A stretch of DNA of 64,000 nt. Origin: Leeuwenhoekiella marinoflava DSM 3653. GTDB lineage: Bacteria > Bacteroidota > Bacteroidia > Flavobacteriales > Flavobacteriaceae. Positions 43,180 to 53,728 of the stretch are shown piece by piece; within the stretch, counting starts at the first letter, position 1; every line of letters starts with the position of its first letter. The notes below the pieces were generated by a model that was not told the DNA's origin, did no database searches, and saw only the letters and a list, made by a program, of their open reading frames with translations. The stretch spans positions 1 through 64,000 of the forward strand of contig NZ_FQUN01000026.1 in NCBI RefSeq assembly GCF_900129005.1. Reading direction: 5' to 3'. A program made the translations under genes and the position numbers.

Positions 43180-43932
43180 TTACTCCTCAAAAATTAAACG
43201 GCCTGTGTAACGCTCTTCTACATCAACAACCGGAGGACGATTTACCGAAATGACATCTCCTGTACCGGTAATAACACCCGTTAAACTTTGCCGTGGATTT
43301 ACAATCATTTTGTTAGGCGCCCTGTGATAAACTTCGATATTTTGCACTATAAAATCTCGACCTTCAAAACGTGGATTTTCATTTTGAAAACCAAGCTTCA
43401 TATTTTCTGCTTCTCCAGTCATGTAAAAAACACTTTTACCGTTTGCATCAATCCTAAGGTTTTCGGTATCCAGATCTAAATGAAACTCACCTGTTTTTCT
43501 TAGAATGACATCTAAGTTTATTGAGGTATTGCTCACTAAATACAAATCAGGAAAAACCAATGTACCGTCGCTGTAGATCTCGCGCGCAGAGTTATGACGA
43601 ATTTCAGTAAGATTAGGGACGGTAACAAAAACCTCAAAGTTGCCATACTCTCTTAAGAGATTACAACGTGTATCATTACGAAGTACCAAAACCCCATCCT
43701 GAACTTCTATCAATGCCTCTGAAAGTAAGTTCTTACCGGTACGTAGCGTCGCTTTATATTCGTCGCCTTGCTTGAGATAGACAATTACATCGGTCTCAAC
43801 ACGAAGTTTATTAAACTCTTCTAATTGATATTCTACCTCAACGGTATCTCCCGAAGTTTGAAAACAGTCTGGTGCATTTTCAGAATTACAAGAAACAAAG
43901 ATTACTAAGAGTACTAAAACAAGGCTGCGCAT
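43180..43932 (-). CDS. GIN-domain (DUF2807) lipoprotein
   Basis: Start taken at MRSLVLVLLVIFVSCNSEN (250 residues), giving a clean lipobox with Cys near residue 15. The mature protein has the beta-helix-like head GIN/DUF2807 pattern: FNKLRVETDVIVYLKQGDEY, GVLVLRND, then repeated strands to ITGTGDVISV. Such domains are putative auto-transporter-like adhesins or cell-surface stalks; function unsettled. It lies 9 nt upstream of the first deacylase gene, so the two are probably cotranscribed. Confidence 0.85.
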   Translation of the reverse strand: MRSLVLVLLVIFVSCNSENAPDCFQTSGDTVEVEYQLEEFNKLRVETDVIVYLKQGDEYKATLRTGKNLLSEALIEVQDGVLVLRNDTRCNLLREYGNFEVFVTVPNLTEIRHNSAREIYSDGTLVFPDLYLVSNTSINLDVILRKTGEFHLDLDTENLRIDANGKSVFYMTGEAENMKLGFQNENPRFEGRDFIVQNIEVYHRAPNKMIVNPRQSLTGVITGTGDVISVNRPPVVDVEERYTGRLIFEE

Positions 43933-44081
43933 GAAAGCAATAATTTTTAGGCAAATTACGGCAAAAAGAAAGAGAATGACCACTGTATATTTTGCTTGCT
44001 TTTAATATTGAATGAAATTCAGTAAATAAATTTTCAGGATACGTATTTTAAATAAGAACTTTAGCACTTTAAAATCAAGCT

Positions 44082-45704
44082 TTGACTAAAAAATTCTACG
44101 TAGTTCTGATACTACTTTTTGCTCTTCTGACTCTTGGATTAGGGAGTTGGGGCCTTACTGAAAGCAGCGAAGCCCGTTATGCTGAAATTGGCCGTGAGAT
44201 GGCAATGAGTAATGATTTTATTCATCCTTCCCTGCTAGGTATAGGTCATTATCACAAGCCTCCTATCACCTATGCAATTACTGCCATTGGGTATAAAGTT
44301 TTTGGTTTTAATGAATTTGGCGCTCGGTTCTTTATGAGCCTTGCACTAATTCTTCAATTATTATTGATTTTTAAAATTGGTAGACTTTGGTTTAAAGATG
44401 AAAAGATTGGCATAGCTGCTGCACTTATCTATTTCTCATTTCCTATCGCGCTAATTGCAGCACGGAATTTAACCACAGACGCATACTTAGCAACTTTTAT
44501 CATCTGGAGTATTTATTTATGGCTTCAGGTCAAGGTAAATAATAAAAAAGCATATCTATATCTATTCTATATAGCTTTAGGATTAGGCTTTCTTACTAAA
44601 GGTCCGGTTGCTTTTTTACCAACAACACTATTTATTTTATGCTATAAAATCATCTATAAAGAAAAACCAAAACTGAGTATTCACAGCATTTCAGGTTTAA
44701 TCTTATTGTTGGTACTATCAGTATCCTGGTTTGCCGTAATTGTTGCTGAAAAACCAGCTTTATGGGATTATTTTATACAGGAACAAATCATAGCTCGTAC
44801 TGTAGCTGCCGAAACTTTTCACAGGGCGAAGCCTATTTGGTTCTATTTAGTTTTTGCTCCACTACTTTGCTTACCTTGGTTGGTGCCTATTGTATTGAAT
44901 CTTTATAAAGACAAAAGTATAATCAGTCTTGATCGAGAAACCAAAACATGTGGATATTCAGCTTTAGCTATTTTAATTGCTTACTCCCTTTTTTCGTCAA
45001 AGTTGATTCTTTACATCTTACCCTTATATCCGGTTTTAGCATTATTCTTCGGTACTATTTTTATTAAGTATTCTGAAGCATCAAAGAAGATATATTTAAT
45101 TTCTTTTAAAGGCGCTTATATTTTATTGGGTCTTATAATCATCGCTTTGATCATTATGCCAATGATTTCCTTCAATATTTGGCTTGCATTATTTTTATTG
45201 ATCTCAGCTTTAGCCACAGCCTATTATTTATTTTACAAATCTGCTTTTGCATTTAGATTTAAAATCCTCACGCTTAGCACGGTTGCTTACTGTTTTGTAA
45301 TTATAATTCACACCAGCTTTAGTGCTCAAAATAGTTTTGTTATTAATTCACCGAAACCTCAATATGAATTTATAAAAACAGAACGCGCTGATACCGATTA
45401 TAAAGTACTCATTTATGATAACTTGTTATCGTCTGCGCCTTTCTATCTTGATAAACGGATAATTACAATTTATGACACCAATTTTGAAGCGAAGCGAGAC
45501 ACCCGTTTTGAGAAAACAGATGTTTGGAAACAAAGTTACTTACCTCTCAATGAAGAAGGTCAAATGAAGCGGCTAAAAGAACTGCTTAATGATAAGAATA
45601 ATGTATTGCTTATCAAGACAAAAAAATCACTCCCTGAAGAATTGACCTATTTATTAGAGAAATTTAAATCGAAAGAATTTAAGAAATGGACCGTTTATTA
45701 TTAG
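44082..45704 (+). CDS. ArnT-like GT39 glycosyltransferase
   Basis: The protein has 540 residues from a TTG at 44082 (MTKKFYVVLILLF). About 11-12 hydrophobic segments fill the protein. ESSEARYAEIGREMA and GHYHKPPITYA are the conserved first-loop motifs of ArnT/dolichol-phosphate-mannose type GT39 enzymes; the Glu/Asp there is catalytic. It would transfer a sugar from undecaprenyl phosphate to lipid A or a protein in the periplasm. Its stop overlaps the convergent deacylase gene by 4 nt. The start codon is uncertain. Confidence 0.88.
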   Translation: MTKKFYVVLILLFALLTLGLGSWGLTESSEARYAEIGREMAMSNDFIHPSLLGIGHYHKPPITYAITAIGYKVFGFNEFGARFFMSLALILQLLLIFKIGRLWFKDEKIGIAAALIYFSFPIALIAARNLTTDAYLATFIIWSIYLWLQVKVNNKKAYLYLFYIALGLGFLTKGPVAFLPTTLFILCYKIIYKEKPKLSIHSISGLILLLVLSVSWFAVIVAEKPALWDYFIQEQIIARTVAAETFHRAKPIWFYLVFAPLLCLPWLVPIVLNLYKDKSIISLDRETKTCGYSALAILIAYSLFSSKLILYILPLYPVLALFFGTIFIKYSEASKKIYLISFKGAYILLGLIIIALIIMPMISFNIWLALFLLISALATAYYLFYKSAFAFRFKILTLSTVAYCFVIIIHTSFSAQNSFVINSPKPQYEFIKTERADTDYKVLIYDNLLSSAPFYLDKRIITIYDTNFEAKRDTRFEKTDVWKQSYLPLNEEGQMKRLKELLNDKNNVLLIKTKKSLPEELTYLLEKFKSKEFKKWTVYY

Positions 45705-46795
45705 AGTCTAATACCTATTCCAAATTCTACAGCTTCAGCTTTGGCTCCGTGAGATTTTAAAGTAATCGCACCAAATATATTATCATTGAAATAACGCTTT
45801 AAGCCTCCTCTAAAATACACACGTCCTTCGAAATCATAATCGTAGTAAGCGTAATACCCAAATTGCGTTACAAATGCATTTTTATTAAAATGCAATTCGT
45901 GACCAACAAACACTCCAACACGCTTCCAATCTTCATCACCAGTGGTTCCATATTGACTAGCAAAGGCTATTGACTCGTATTCAATTTGATCTTTCAAAAA
46001 CGGACTTAAAAAAAGGTCTGCTCCTACCTGTAAACTGCTTTTATGCGAAATACGTTTGTCTAAAAATGAAGAAACAATTAAAAATGATTCTTGACCTAAA
46101 CCTATAAAATCACTCTCATTTACACCGGTTCGTAAAACGAGATTCCATTTTATAGGCTCTGTATATCTACTTTTGATTTTCGGAATATAATCAGGAAGCT
46201 CCTCACTATCCAGCTGATAATTCAACCCAATATTAAAGGTAAACGAATTAGTACTTGCGTTAGGAGCACGAACATTTGCATTTGAGTAATGAATTAATGA
46301 TATCCCCGTTTGCAGTCCTATTCGATCTATGATATTAGGTTGCTTATAATTAACCATTATATAAGTAGAACTCAATAACGTAGAGCCGTATGCATTGTTC
46401 CTAAAGTTCTTATCTATATCAAAAGGCTTTGTTGTAAACGCAACACCTTGAGCTATACGTACCATTAAATGCCTATTGAGTGCATAAAAATTAAAATGCC
46501 CGTATAATCCATAATTCTCACCTAAATTCGGATTTTTCTGATCTTGGGCTACAAAAGAAAACCCATAATCAGGATAATTATAACGCGCTTCCCACTCATT
46601 AAAACCGTACGTCATCCGGTTATAAGAAAGAATGACACCTGTAGGATGCCCGGTGATTAAATGAGAGACATCTTTATTATGTTCAAGAATACTTCCGTAA
46701 GTATAATTAACATCAAAGTTATAAGGTTTAACCTCGGCCTCCTGACCATAAGCAAAACCTACAGCAAATAGGGCAATAAGAATTCTATATTTCAT
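45701..46795 (-). CDS. Outer-membrane lipid A deacylase-like protein, copy 2
   Basis: The protein has 364 residues. It has a signal peptide (IALFAVGFAYGQ-E) and follows copy 1 along its whole length: SILEHNKDVSHLITGHPTG, LIHYSNANVRAP (His-x-Ser) and terminal VEFGIGIRL. The duplication suggests adjustment of specificity for different acyl chains. It is convergent with the GT39 gene. Outer membrane. Confidence 0.83.
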   Translation of the reverse strand: MKYRILIALFAVGFAYGQEAEVKPYNFDVNYTYGSILEHNKDVSHLITGHPTGVILSYNRMTYGFNEWEARYNYPDYGFSFVAQDQKNPNLGENYGLYGHFNFYALNRHLMVRIAQGVAFTTKPFDIDKNFRNNAYGSTLLSSTYIMVNYKQPNIIDRIGLQTGISLIHYSNANVRAPNASTNSFTFNIGLNYQLDSEELPDYIPKIKSRYTEPIKWNLVLRTGVNESDFIGLGQESFLIVSSFLDKRISHKSSLQVGADLFLSPFLKDQIEYESIAFASQYGTTGDEDWKRVGVFVGHELHFNKNAFVTQFGYYAYYDYDFEGRVYFRGGLKRYFNDNIFGAITLKSHGAKAEAVEFGIGIRL

Positions 46796-46846
46796 TCAAA
46801 ATAGGGTATCCGGCAAATGTATCAAATATTATTAGTAATAGACTTG

Positions 46847-47800
46847 TTAAAAAAGCGCAGATGCAATTGCTTGTACATTATCGCTTTTACCCATAGAATA
46901 ATAATGTAATACTGGCGCACCACCTTCCATAAGCTCTTTAGATTGCTGAATAGCCCACTCAATTCCTACTTGACGTACATCTGCATTATTTTTACACGAT
47001 TCTACAGACTCTATCAATTCCTGTGGAAGATCTATTTTAAAAACCTGCGGTAACAATTGTAAATGACGTTTAACAGCTATAGGCTTAATACCGGGAATAA
47101 TAGGAATATCTATTCCTTCAGCCCGTACCAGATCAACAAACTCAAAATATTTTTTATTATCAAAAAACATCTGAGTCACAACATAATCTGCACCAGCCTC
47201 AACTTTTTGAATCAGGCGTTTTAAGTCTGTTTTTAGAGATGGAGCCTCCAAATGTTTCTCTGGATACCCAGCGACACCTATGCAAAAATCAGAACAGTCT
47301 GAAGTTTCTACCATACCGTTCAAATAATGTCCTTTATTCATTTCGGCTACTTGCTCTACAAGACCCAAAGCATATTCATGACCACCCGGAGTGGGTTTAA
47401 AATACTGCTCTTCGCGCATCGCATCACCACGTAATGCCATCAGGTTATGAATGCCTAAATAATGACAGTCAACAAGCATATATTCGGTTTCTTCCTTAGT
47501 AAAACCTCCACACAAAACATGAGGTACAGTATCTACATTATACTTATGCTTTATAGAAGCACAAATACCTATAGTCCCCGGTCTCATTCGGGTTACTTTC
47601 TTATCTAACAATCCATCTTTCTCTATATAAACAAACTCCTCACGTGACGTAGTAACATCAATGAATGGAGGCTTAAATTCCATTAAAGGATCAATATTAT
47701 TATACAACTCCTGAATACTTTTTCCTTTTCTAGGCGGAATCAATTCAAAAGAAAATAAGGTCTTACCGTTTGCCTTTTTTATGTGATCTGTAATTTTCAT
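46847..47800 (-). CDS. metF: Methylenetetrahydrofolate reductase
   Basis: This 317-residue flavin TIM-barrel enzyme has FSFELIPPRKGKS (catalytic-type Glu near residue 19), DVTTSR, CGGFTKEE, LALRGD-like LMALRGD and QMFFDN. It reduces methylene-THF to methyl-THF, the methyl donor for MetH. Last gene of the riboswitch-led metH operon, 114 nt after the metH C-terminal gene; a CTGCAATTGCAG palindrome lies in that gap. Confidence 0.96.
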   Translation of the reverse strand: MKITDHIKKANGKTLFSFELIPPRKGKSIQELYNNIDPLMEFKPPFIDVTTSREEFVYIEKDGLLDKKVTRMRPGTIGICASIKHKYNVDTVPHVLCGGFTKEETEYMLVDCHYLGIHNLMALRGDAMREEQYFKPTPGGHEYALGLVEQVAEMNKGHYLNGMVETSDCSDFCIGVAGYPEKHLEAPSLKTDLKRLIQKVEAGADYVVTQMFFDNKKYFEFVDLVRAEGIDIPIIPGIKPIAVKRHLQLLPQVFKIDLPQELIESVESCKNNADVRQVGIEWAIQQSKELMEGGAPVLHYYSMGKSDNVQAIASALF

Positions 47801-47914
47801 AAGTAGATTACCTGCTTAACTAACTGCAATTGCAGGCTTTTATTTTTGGTTGTCTTAGTTGTTTTATTACTCGATAATCGAGACTAAAATGCTTCGATGC
47901 TTGCGCTAAGGTTT

Positions 47915-50641
47915 TTACTGGTCCGAAATATTAGGGTTAAGCCATTTTTCAGCAAGACGCACTTCTATTCCTTTGCGTTCTGCAAAATCTTTAACCTGAT
48001 CCATTTTGATTTTTCCAAGGCCAAAATAACGCGCTTCAGGATTTGCAAAATAATACCCACTTACTGAAGCTGCCGGCCACATTGCCAAACTTTCGGTAAG
48101 CTCTACACCTATTTTTTCATTTACATCAAGTATATCCCAGATGGTCAACTTTTCCAAATGGTCTGGACAAGCAGGATATCCCGGTGCAGGTCTAATTCCT
48201 TTATACGCTTCTTTGATGAGCTCCAGATTACTTAGCGATTCATTGTTTGCATAGCCCCAATGGTCTTTTCTAACACGCTCGTGTAAATATTCTGCAAAAG
48301 CTTCAGCAAAACGATCTGCCAAAGCTTTAACCATTATACTGTTGTAATCATCGTGATCTGCTTCATATTTCGCAGCGAGTTCTTGCGTACCGAAACCTGC
48401 TGTCACACAGAAACATCCCATATAATCTTGTTTACCACTTTCTTTAGGAGCGATAAAATCGGCTAACGCTATATTGGGTTTGCCTGATGCCTTTTTACTT
48501 TGTTGACGCAGCGTTCTAAAAATAAATTTTTGTTGCTTATCGACTGCGCTCGAAGTAAAAATCTCGATATCATCATCGTTTATGGTGTTGGCCTCAAAAA
48601 GTCCAAAAATCGCTTTTGCAGTCAGTAATTTTTCTTCTAAAATCCTTTTCAGAATCCCTTTAGCATCAGCAAATAACTCACGTGCTTGCTCACCCACTAC
48701 ATCATCTTCTAAAATATCTGGATATTTACCGTGTAAATCCCAGCTTCTGAAAAATGGTGACCAATCTATATAATCAACAAGCTTGTTCAGATCAAATTCT
48801 TCAAGAATCTGAACGCCTAATTCTTTAGGTTTAAAAGCTTCAAAATTATCCCAATCTAGTTTCCATTTATTCTCACGCGCTTGCTCTACTGTTAAGAAAT
48901 CACGCTTTTTTCCTCGTGTTAAAAAACGCTCTCTAAACAAAGCATAATCTTCTTTGATGTCTGCTTTATACTTTAGTCTCGAATCCGGATTGAGAAGATC
49001 TCCTACCACCGTTACCGCTCGAGAAGCATCGTTCACATGAACAACAGCCTCCGGATATTCCGGATCAATTTTTACCGCGGTATGCGCTTTACTGGTTGTT
49101 GCTCCACCTATAAGAAGTGGAACGGTAAAATCTTGACGCTTCATTTCTTTTGCGAGAAAAACCATCTCGTCGAGAGAAGGTGTTATGAGTCCGCTAAGTC
49201 CTATAATATCAACGTTACGCTCTTTTGCAGTTGCGATGATTTTTTCTGGTGGAACCATCACACCCATGTCTATGATTTCATAGTTATTACATGCTAAAAC
49301 CACACTCACAATATTTTTGCCAATATCGTGCACATCCCCTTTAACGGTTGCCATCAGGACGAGATTAGACTTCGCCTTTTCTGAAGCTGGCGGTGGATTT
49401 TTCAACTTTTCTTCTTCGATATAAGGCAATAAATAAGCAACCGCTTTTTTCATCACTCGAGCAGATTTTACCACCTGTGGAAGGAACATTTTGCCGTCAC
49501 CAAAAAGATCACCTACCACATTCATACCGGTCATCAAATGCCCTTCGATAACGTGCAATGGCTTTTCTGAAGCCAAGCGTGCTTCTTCAATATCTTCTAG
49601 AATATAAGCATCAATACCTTTTACCAAAGCTCGTGTTATACGGCTTTGTAAAGGTTCTTCACGCCAAGAGAGGTCAACTGTTCTTTCTTTTGCGCTACCT
49701 TTTACACTTTCGGCAAAATCGAGCAAACGCTCTGTCGCATCATCGCGACGATCTAAGATAACATCTTCTACGTGCTCTAAAAGATCTTTAGGAATATCAT
49801 CATAAATCTCAAGCATCGTAGGATTAACGATGCCGATGTTCATCCCCGCTTTAATCGCGTGGTATAAAAACACCGAGTGCATCGCTTCACGCACCACATT
49901 ATTTCCACGGAAACTGAACGAAACATTACTCACACCGCCACTCACATGTGCATAAGGTAGATTCTCTTTTACCCAACGTGTGGCTTCGATAAAATCTATA
50001 GCATTGAGACGGTGCTCTTCCATTCCGGTAGCAACTGGAAAGATATTCAAGTCAAAAATGATATCCTCAGGAGGAAATTTCACCTGATTAACTAAAATAT
50101 CATAACTGCGTTTGGTAATTTCCAGACGACGCTCATAATTATCAGCCTGACCGACCTCATCAAATGCCATCACAATCACAGCGGCACCGTATCGCTTTAT
50201 TTTTTTAGCGTGGTCAATAAATTCGGATTCTCCTTCCTTCAAACTAATGGAATTCACCACGCATTTACCTTGAACGACCTGTAAGCCTGCTTCTATGATA
50301 TCCCATTTAGAACTGTCTATCATAATAGGTACGCGTGAAATATCAGGCTCTGCTGCAATAAGATTGAGAAACGTAACCATTGCCTTTTTTCCGTCAATAA
50401 GACCATCGTCCATATTGACATCTATAATCTGTGCGCCACCTTCTACCTGATCACGGGCAATATCCAAAGCTTCATCAAATTTCTCTTCATTGATGAGTCT
50501 TAAAAATTTACGCGAACCTGCCACATTTGTACGCTCTCCTACATTCACAAAATTGCTTTCCGGAGTAACTACCAACGGCTCTAAACCACTCAATTTTAGC
50601 GGCCTTAATCTTTTCGCTTTAGCTATTGATTCTAAACTCAT
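47915..50641 (-). CDS. metH: Cobalamin-dependent methionine synthase, folate/B12/SAM part
   Basis: The protein has 908 residues. It holds the pteridine-binding domain ([15 protein letters not shown] near 30), the B12 cap and Rossmann domain with DVHDIGKNI (DxHxxG, the cobalt His) and the C-terminal reactivation domain ([25 protein letters not shown]). It lacks the homocysteine domain, which is the separate gene just upstream. The two therefore form a split MetH, as often seen in Bacteroidetes. Gap to that gene 9 nt. Confidence 0.96.
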   Translation of the reverse strand: MSLESIAKAKRLRPLKLSGLEPLVVTPESNFVNVGERTNVAGSRKFLRLINEEKFDEALDIARDQVEGGAQIIDVNMDDGLIDGKKAMVTFLNLIAAEPDISRVPIMIDSSKWDIIEAGLQVVQGKCVVNSISLKEGESEFIDHAKKIKRYGAAVIVMAFDEVGQADNYERRLEITKRSYDILVNQVKFPPEDIIFDLNIFPVATGMEEHRLNAIDFIEATRWVKENLPYAHVSGGVSNVSFSFRGNNVVREAMHSVFLYHAIKAGMNIGIVNPTMLEIYDDIPKDLLEHVEDVILDRRDDATERLLDFAESVKGSAKERTVDLSWREEPLQSRITRALVKGIDAYILEDIEEARLASEKPLHVIEGHLMTGMNVVGDLFGDGKMFLPQVVKSARVMKKAVAYLLPYIEEEKLKNPPPASEKAKSNLVLMATVKGDVHDIGKNIVSVVLACNNYEIIDMGVMVPPEKIIATAKERNVDIIGLSGLITPSLDEMVFLAKEMKRQDFTVPLLIGGATTSKAHTAVKIDPEYPEAVVHVNDASRAVTVVGDLLNPDSRLKYKADIKEDYALFRERFLTRGKKRDFLTVEQARENKWKLDWDNFEAFKPKELGVQILEEFDLNKLVDYIDWSPFFRSWDLHGKYPDILEDDVVGEQARELFADAKGILKRILEEKLLTAKAIFGLFEANTINDDDIEIFTSSAVDKQQKFIFRTLRQQSKKASGKPNIALADFIAPKESGKQDYMGCFCVTAGFGTQELAAKYEADHDDYNSIMVKALADRFAEAFAEYLHERVRKDHWGYANNESLSNLELIKEAYKGIRPAPGYPACPDHLEKLTIWDILDVNEKIGVELTESLAMWPAASVSGYYFANPEARYFGLGKIKMDQVKDFAERKGIEVRLAEKWLNPNISDQ

Positions 50642-50650
50642 AATTCTGAT

Positions 50651-51676
50651 TTATATCGCTGCTTCAGCTTCATTAAGCTCAGGCAATGGCCTAGGCTCAT
50701 AATCTTTTACTAATTCTGCAATAGCATGGATGTGTTCTGGAGTTGTACCACAACAACCTCCTATAATATTGATCAATTTTTTATCTAAATAGATTTTTAT
50801 CTGAGCTGCCATCTCTTCTGCAGTCTCATCATATTCTCCAAATGCATTAGGCAATCCTGCATTAGGATAAGCCGAAACTGCAAAGTCTGATTTCCCGGAA
50901 ACCACTTCTAAATACGGGGTTAGTTGCTCTGCCCCTAAAGCACAATTAAAACCTACCGAAAGCAATGGCATATGCCCTATAGAAATTAAAAATGCTTCGG
51001 CTGTTTGACCAGATAAGGTTCTCCCGGAAGCATCGGTAATGGTACCGCTCACCATCACGGGAATTTCAATCTTGCGTTCTTCTTTCAGTTCTTCAATAGC
51101 AAAAAGTGCTGCTTTTGCATTTAGTGTATCAAAAATAGTTTCCACCAAAAGCATGTCTACACCGCCATCTATCAAGGCTTCTGCTTGTTGCTTGTAAGCT
51201 GCACGCAATTCATCAAAAGAAACCGCTCTAAAACCAGGATCATTTACATCGGGAGACATGCTCGCCGTCTTGTTCGTTGGCCCCATTGCTCCCGCTACAA
51301 AACGTGGTTTTTCTGGCTCTTTTTCTGTGAACTCCTGAGCTACTTTTTTAGCCATTTTTGCAGACTCATAATTGAGTTCATAAACAAACTCTTCCATTCC
51401 ATAATCTGCCATAGCAATCGTAGTACCACTAAAAGTATTGGTCTCTACAATATCTGCTCCTGCAGCAAAATATTTAGCATGAACGTCTGCAATAGCTTCA
51501 GGCTGGGTAATACTCAACATATCGTTATTACCCTGTACCGGACTTGGCCAGTCTTTAAAACGTTCTCCTCTAAAATCTTCTTCTGTAAATTTATAGCGTT
51601 GCAACATAGTCCCCATTGCTCCGTCTAAAACAAGAATACGCTTTCTTAAAGCTTTATGTATTTTACTTTGACTCAT
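50651..51676 (-). CDS. metH: Methionine synthase homocysteine-binding subunit
   Basis: The protein has 341 residues. Homocysteine S-methyltransferase barrel with LDGAMGTMLQRY and the zinc cysteines in VGFNCALG and IGGCCGTTPEH. It provides the N-terminal module missing from the downstream gene. First gene of the operon behind the SAM-I riboswitch, so expression should fall when SAM is high. Confidence 0.95.
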   Translation of the reverse strand: MSQSKIHKALRKRILVLDGAMGTMLQRYKFTEEDFRGERFKDWPSPVQGNNDMLSITQPEAIADVHAKYFAAGADIVETNTFSGTTIAMADYGMEEFVYELNYESAKMAKKVAQEFTEKEPEKPRFVAGAMGPTNKTASMSPDVNDPGFRAVSFDELRAAYKQQAEALIDGGVDMLLVETIFDTLNAKAALFAIEELKEERKIEIPVMVSGTITDASGRTLSGQTAEAFLISIGHMPLLSVGFNCALGAEQLTPYLEVVSGKSDFAVSAYPNAGLPNAFGEYDETAEEMAAQIKIYLDKKLINIIGGCCGTTPEHIHAIAELVKDYEPRPLPELNEAEAAI

Positions 51677-51795
51677 AATCTTTATCTAAAAACAGTATTT
51701 TAATGCTTGCAAAACATGCTCATATACTCTGAGAATAGTGTGCAAAAATACGTTATTAAGAAGGCAAAAGAGAAGTCGCAAAGACTTGTTTTTAT

Positions 51796-51892
51796 GTTAT
51801 CTATCTCAAAATTGAGTAGAACGTAGCACCTTCTCCAAGAGGAGGGTTGCTAAGGCTTCAACGGGTCTAATCCCTCTACCTTTCTTGATAAC
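51796..51892 (-). ncRNA. SAM-I riboswitch (S-box)
   Basis: The minus strand reads GTTATCAAGAAAGGTAGAGG, then GATTAGACCCGTTGAAGCC, TTAGCAACC, a GC-rich P3-like arm, AAGGTGCTACGTTCTAC and GATAGATAAC. P1 pairs GTTATC (51892-51887) with GATAAC (51801-51796). These are the S-box core blocks. It lies 120 nt before the split metH/metF operon. The downstream AAGTC-TTTGC-GACTT hairpin with CTCTTTT may be the expression platform. Confidence 0.95.
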
Positions 51893-51950
51893 CACATTAA
51901 ATAATGAACTGAACTGCAAATATTGCAAAACCAACTTGAATTATAAAATA

Positions 51951-52022
51951 AAAAGCTCAGAATTAAATCTAAGTTTTAGACCTTTTGAAAAAGTCTTCAA
52001 CCAAAAAAAAATCCTGAGCTTT
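51951..52022 (-). terminator. Hairpin downstream of the ferredoxin reductase gene
   Basis: AAAGCTCAG and CTGAGCTTT (9 bp) close a structure containing a second stem, AGACCTTTT/AAAAAGTCT. It follows the stop at 52046 and precedes the riboswitch, so it probably ends the siroheme/sulfite operon. Confidence 0.6.
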
Positions 52023-52045
52023 ATAGATAACCTTTAAATAACAAG

Positions 52046-53098
52046 CTAGTCAATAGCTTGCACTACTGCTTTTTCTGCTTCTTTACGTGATCCGTCAAAG
52101 CCATCAATACCACTTACGGTCGTATATTTCATCACATAACGTTTGCCGGGATTGATAATTTTATAAGCAGATTGACACATCATCGTTGCTTCGTGAAAGC
52201 CACAAAGTATCAGTTTAAGTTTACCAGGATACGTATTAACATCACCTATAGCGAATACTCCCGGAATATTGGTTTGATAATCTAGAGCGTTATCTACTTT
52301 AATTGCGTTCTTTTCGATTTCAAGTCCCCAATTTGAAATAGGGCCTAATTTAGGAGAAAGGCCAAATAATGGAATAAAAGCATCTGCTTCAATAGAAAAT
52401 TGCTCTTCATTTTTATCTACAACAACTTCTTTAAGCTCTTCTACACCACCCAGCCCTACAACTTCTGCAGGAGTAACCAAATTGATTTTACCTAGCATTT
52501 TTAATTCACGTACCTTTTCTACGGAATCTAAAGCCCCTCTAAATTCATTTCTACGATGAACAAGAGTAACTTCTTTTGCGATATCAGCCAGATAAATACT
52601 CCAATCCAAAGCTGAATCTCCACCACCGGCGATAACTACTTTTTTATCGCGATAAACCTCTGGATCTTTAATCATATAAGCTACACCCTTATCTTCAAAC
52701 TCATGAATGTTTGGGATAACTGGTTTACGCGGTTCAAAACTTCCTAAACCACCAGCTATGGCAACCACTGAAGCATGATGTTGTGTACCTTTATTAGTCG
52801 TCACGATAAAACTACCGTCATCTTGCTTCTCAATAGTTTCAGCACGCTCTCCTAACGTAAAACCAGGTTGAAATTGCTTTCCTTGTTCAATAAGGTTATC
52901 TACAAGTTTTCCCGCCATTACTTCAGGAAAACCAGGAATATCATAAATAGGTTTCTTAGGATAAATCTCTGCCAATTGTCCGCCAGGCTGAGCCAAAGCG
53001 TCAATAATATGACATTTCAACTTCAGTAATCCTGCTTCAAATACAGTAAATAATCCCGTAGGTCCTGCTCCAATAATGAGTATGTCTGTCTTTATCAT
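52046..53098 (-). CDS. TrxB-like ferredoxin-NADP+ reductase
   Basis: This 350-residue two-Rossmann flavoprotein has GAGPTGLFTVFEAG (9-22) for FAD, GGGDSALDWS for NADP and FAIGDVNTYPGKLKL. There is no CxxC redox pair, which separates it from thioredoxin reductase and fits the YumC-type ferredoxin reductase. Placed at the end of the siroheme/sulfite reductase operon, it probably supplies electrons through ferredoxin, since no CysJ is present. Confidence 0.9.
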   Translation of the reverse strand: MIKTDILIIGAGPTGLFTVFEAGLLKLKCHIIDALAQPGGQLAEIYPKKPIYDIPGFPEVMAGKLVDNLIEQGKQFQPGFTLGERAETIEKQDDGSFIVTTNKGTQHHASVVAIAGGLGSFEPRKPVIPNIHEFEDKGVAYMIKDPEVYRDKKVVIAGGGDSALDWSIYLADIAKEVTLVHRRNEFRGALDSVEKVRELKMLGKINLVTPAEVVGLGGVEELKEVVVDKNEEQFSIEADAFIPLFGLSPKLGPISNWGLEIEKNAIKVDNALDYQTNIPGVFAIGDVNTYPGKLKLILCGFHEATMMCQSAYKIINPGKRYVMKYTTVSGIDGFDGSRKEAEKAVVQAID

Positions 53099-53143
53099 CT
53101 TCTTTATGCTTTGAGCTAATTACAGCTCATTTCTACTTTCATT

Positions 53144-53728
53144 TTAATTTTTGGAAATCAATCCTTTTGTAAACTCGTTTAGGGTTTCAACTTTTTCTTC
53201 AAAATCCCCTTTTATGGTTTTTCTATATTCGTTAAGGTTCTGCACCAGATCGTCTATATTTTCAGGTATCACCTCTTCAAAAAACTGTCTTAAACGTTTT
53301 GCCGTAGTAGGTGATTTTCCATTAGTCGAAATAGCAATTTTCACATTTCCTTTTGTAACAATTCCGCCCATATAAAAATCACAAAGTTCTGGAACATCTG
53401 CGATATTACAAAGTAAAAAACGCTTTCTAGCCGCTCTGTAAACACGCTTATTCACTGCCGGGCTATCTGTTGTTGCAATAACCACATGGCGTTTTTTAAG
53501 CATCTTACGCGTAAACCTCTTTTTGGTAATTTTTACATTAAACTTTTTAGCCAATTCTAAAGTTTCTGGTCTAAAAAATGGCGCTACCATTTCTACAACA
53601 GCATCCGGACTCGATTTTGTCAAGAACGTCAATTTTTCTAAAGCTACGTTACCACCACCCACGATTAAAACTTGCAGGTTGCGAACTTTTAAAAAAACCG
53701 GATAAAGTGTATTTGTTTCTGTAGACAT
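53144..53728 (-). CDS. Precorrin-2 dehydrogenase / siroheme synthase N-terminal type
   Basis: The protein has 194 residues. It has an NAD-binding GGGNVALEKL near 26-35 and the Met8/CysG N-terminal pattern (NKRVYRAARKRFLLCNIADV, then SPTTAKRLRQFFEE). It turns precorrin-2 into sirohydrochlorin and perhaps inserts iron, giving siroheme for the sulfite reductase two genes upstream. Start overlaps the cobA stop (TAATG). The methylase half of CysG is the separate cobA. Confidence 0.92.
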   Translation of the reverse strand: MSTETNTLYPVFLKVRNLQVLIVGGGNVALEKLTFLTKSSPDAVVEMVAPFFRPETLELAKKFNVKITKKRFTRKMLKKRHVVIATTDSPAVNKRVYRAARKRFLLCNIADVPELCDFYMGGIVTKGNVKIAISTNGKSPTTAKRLRQFFEEVIPENIDDLVQNLNEYRKTIKGDFEEKVETLNEFTKGLISKN

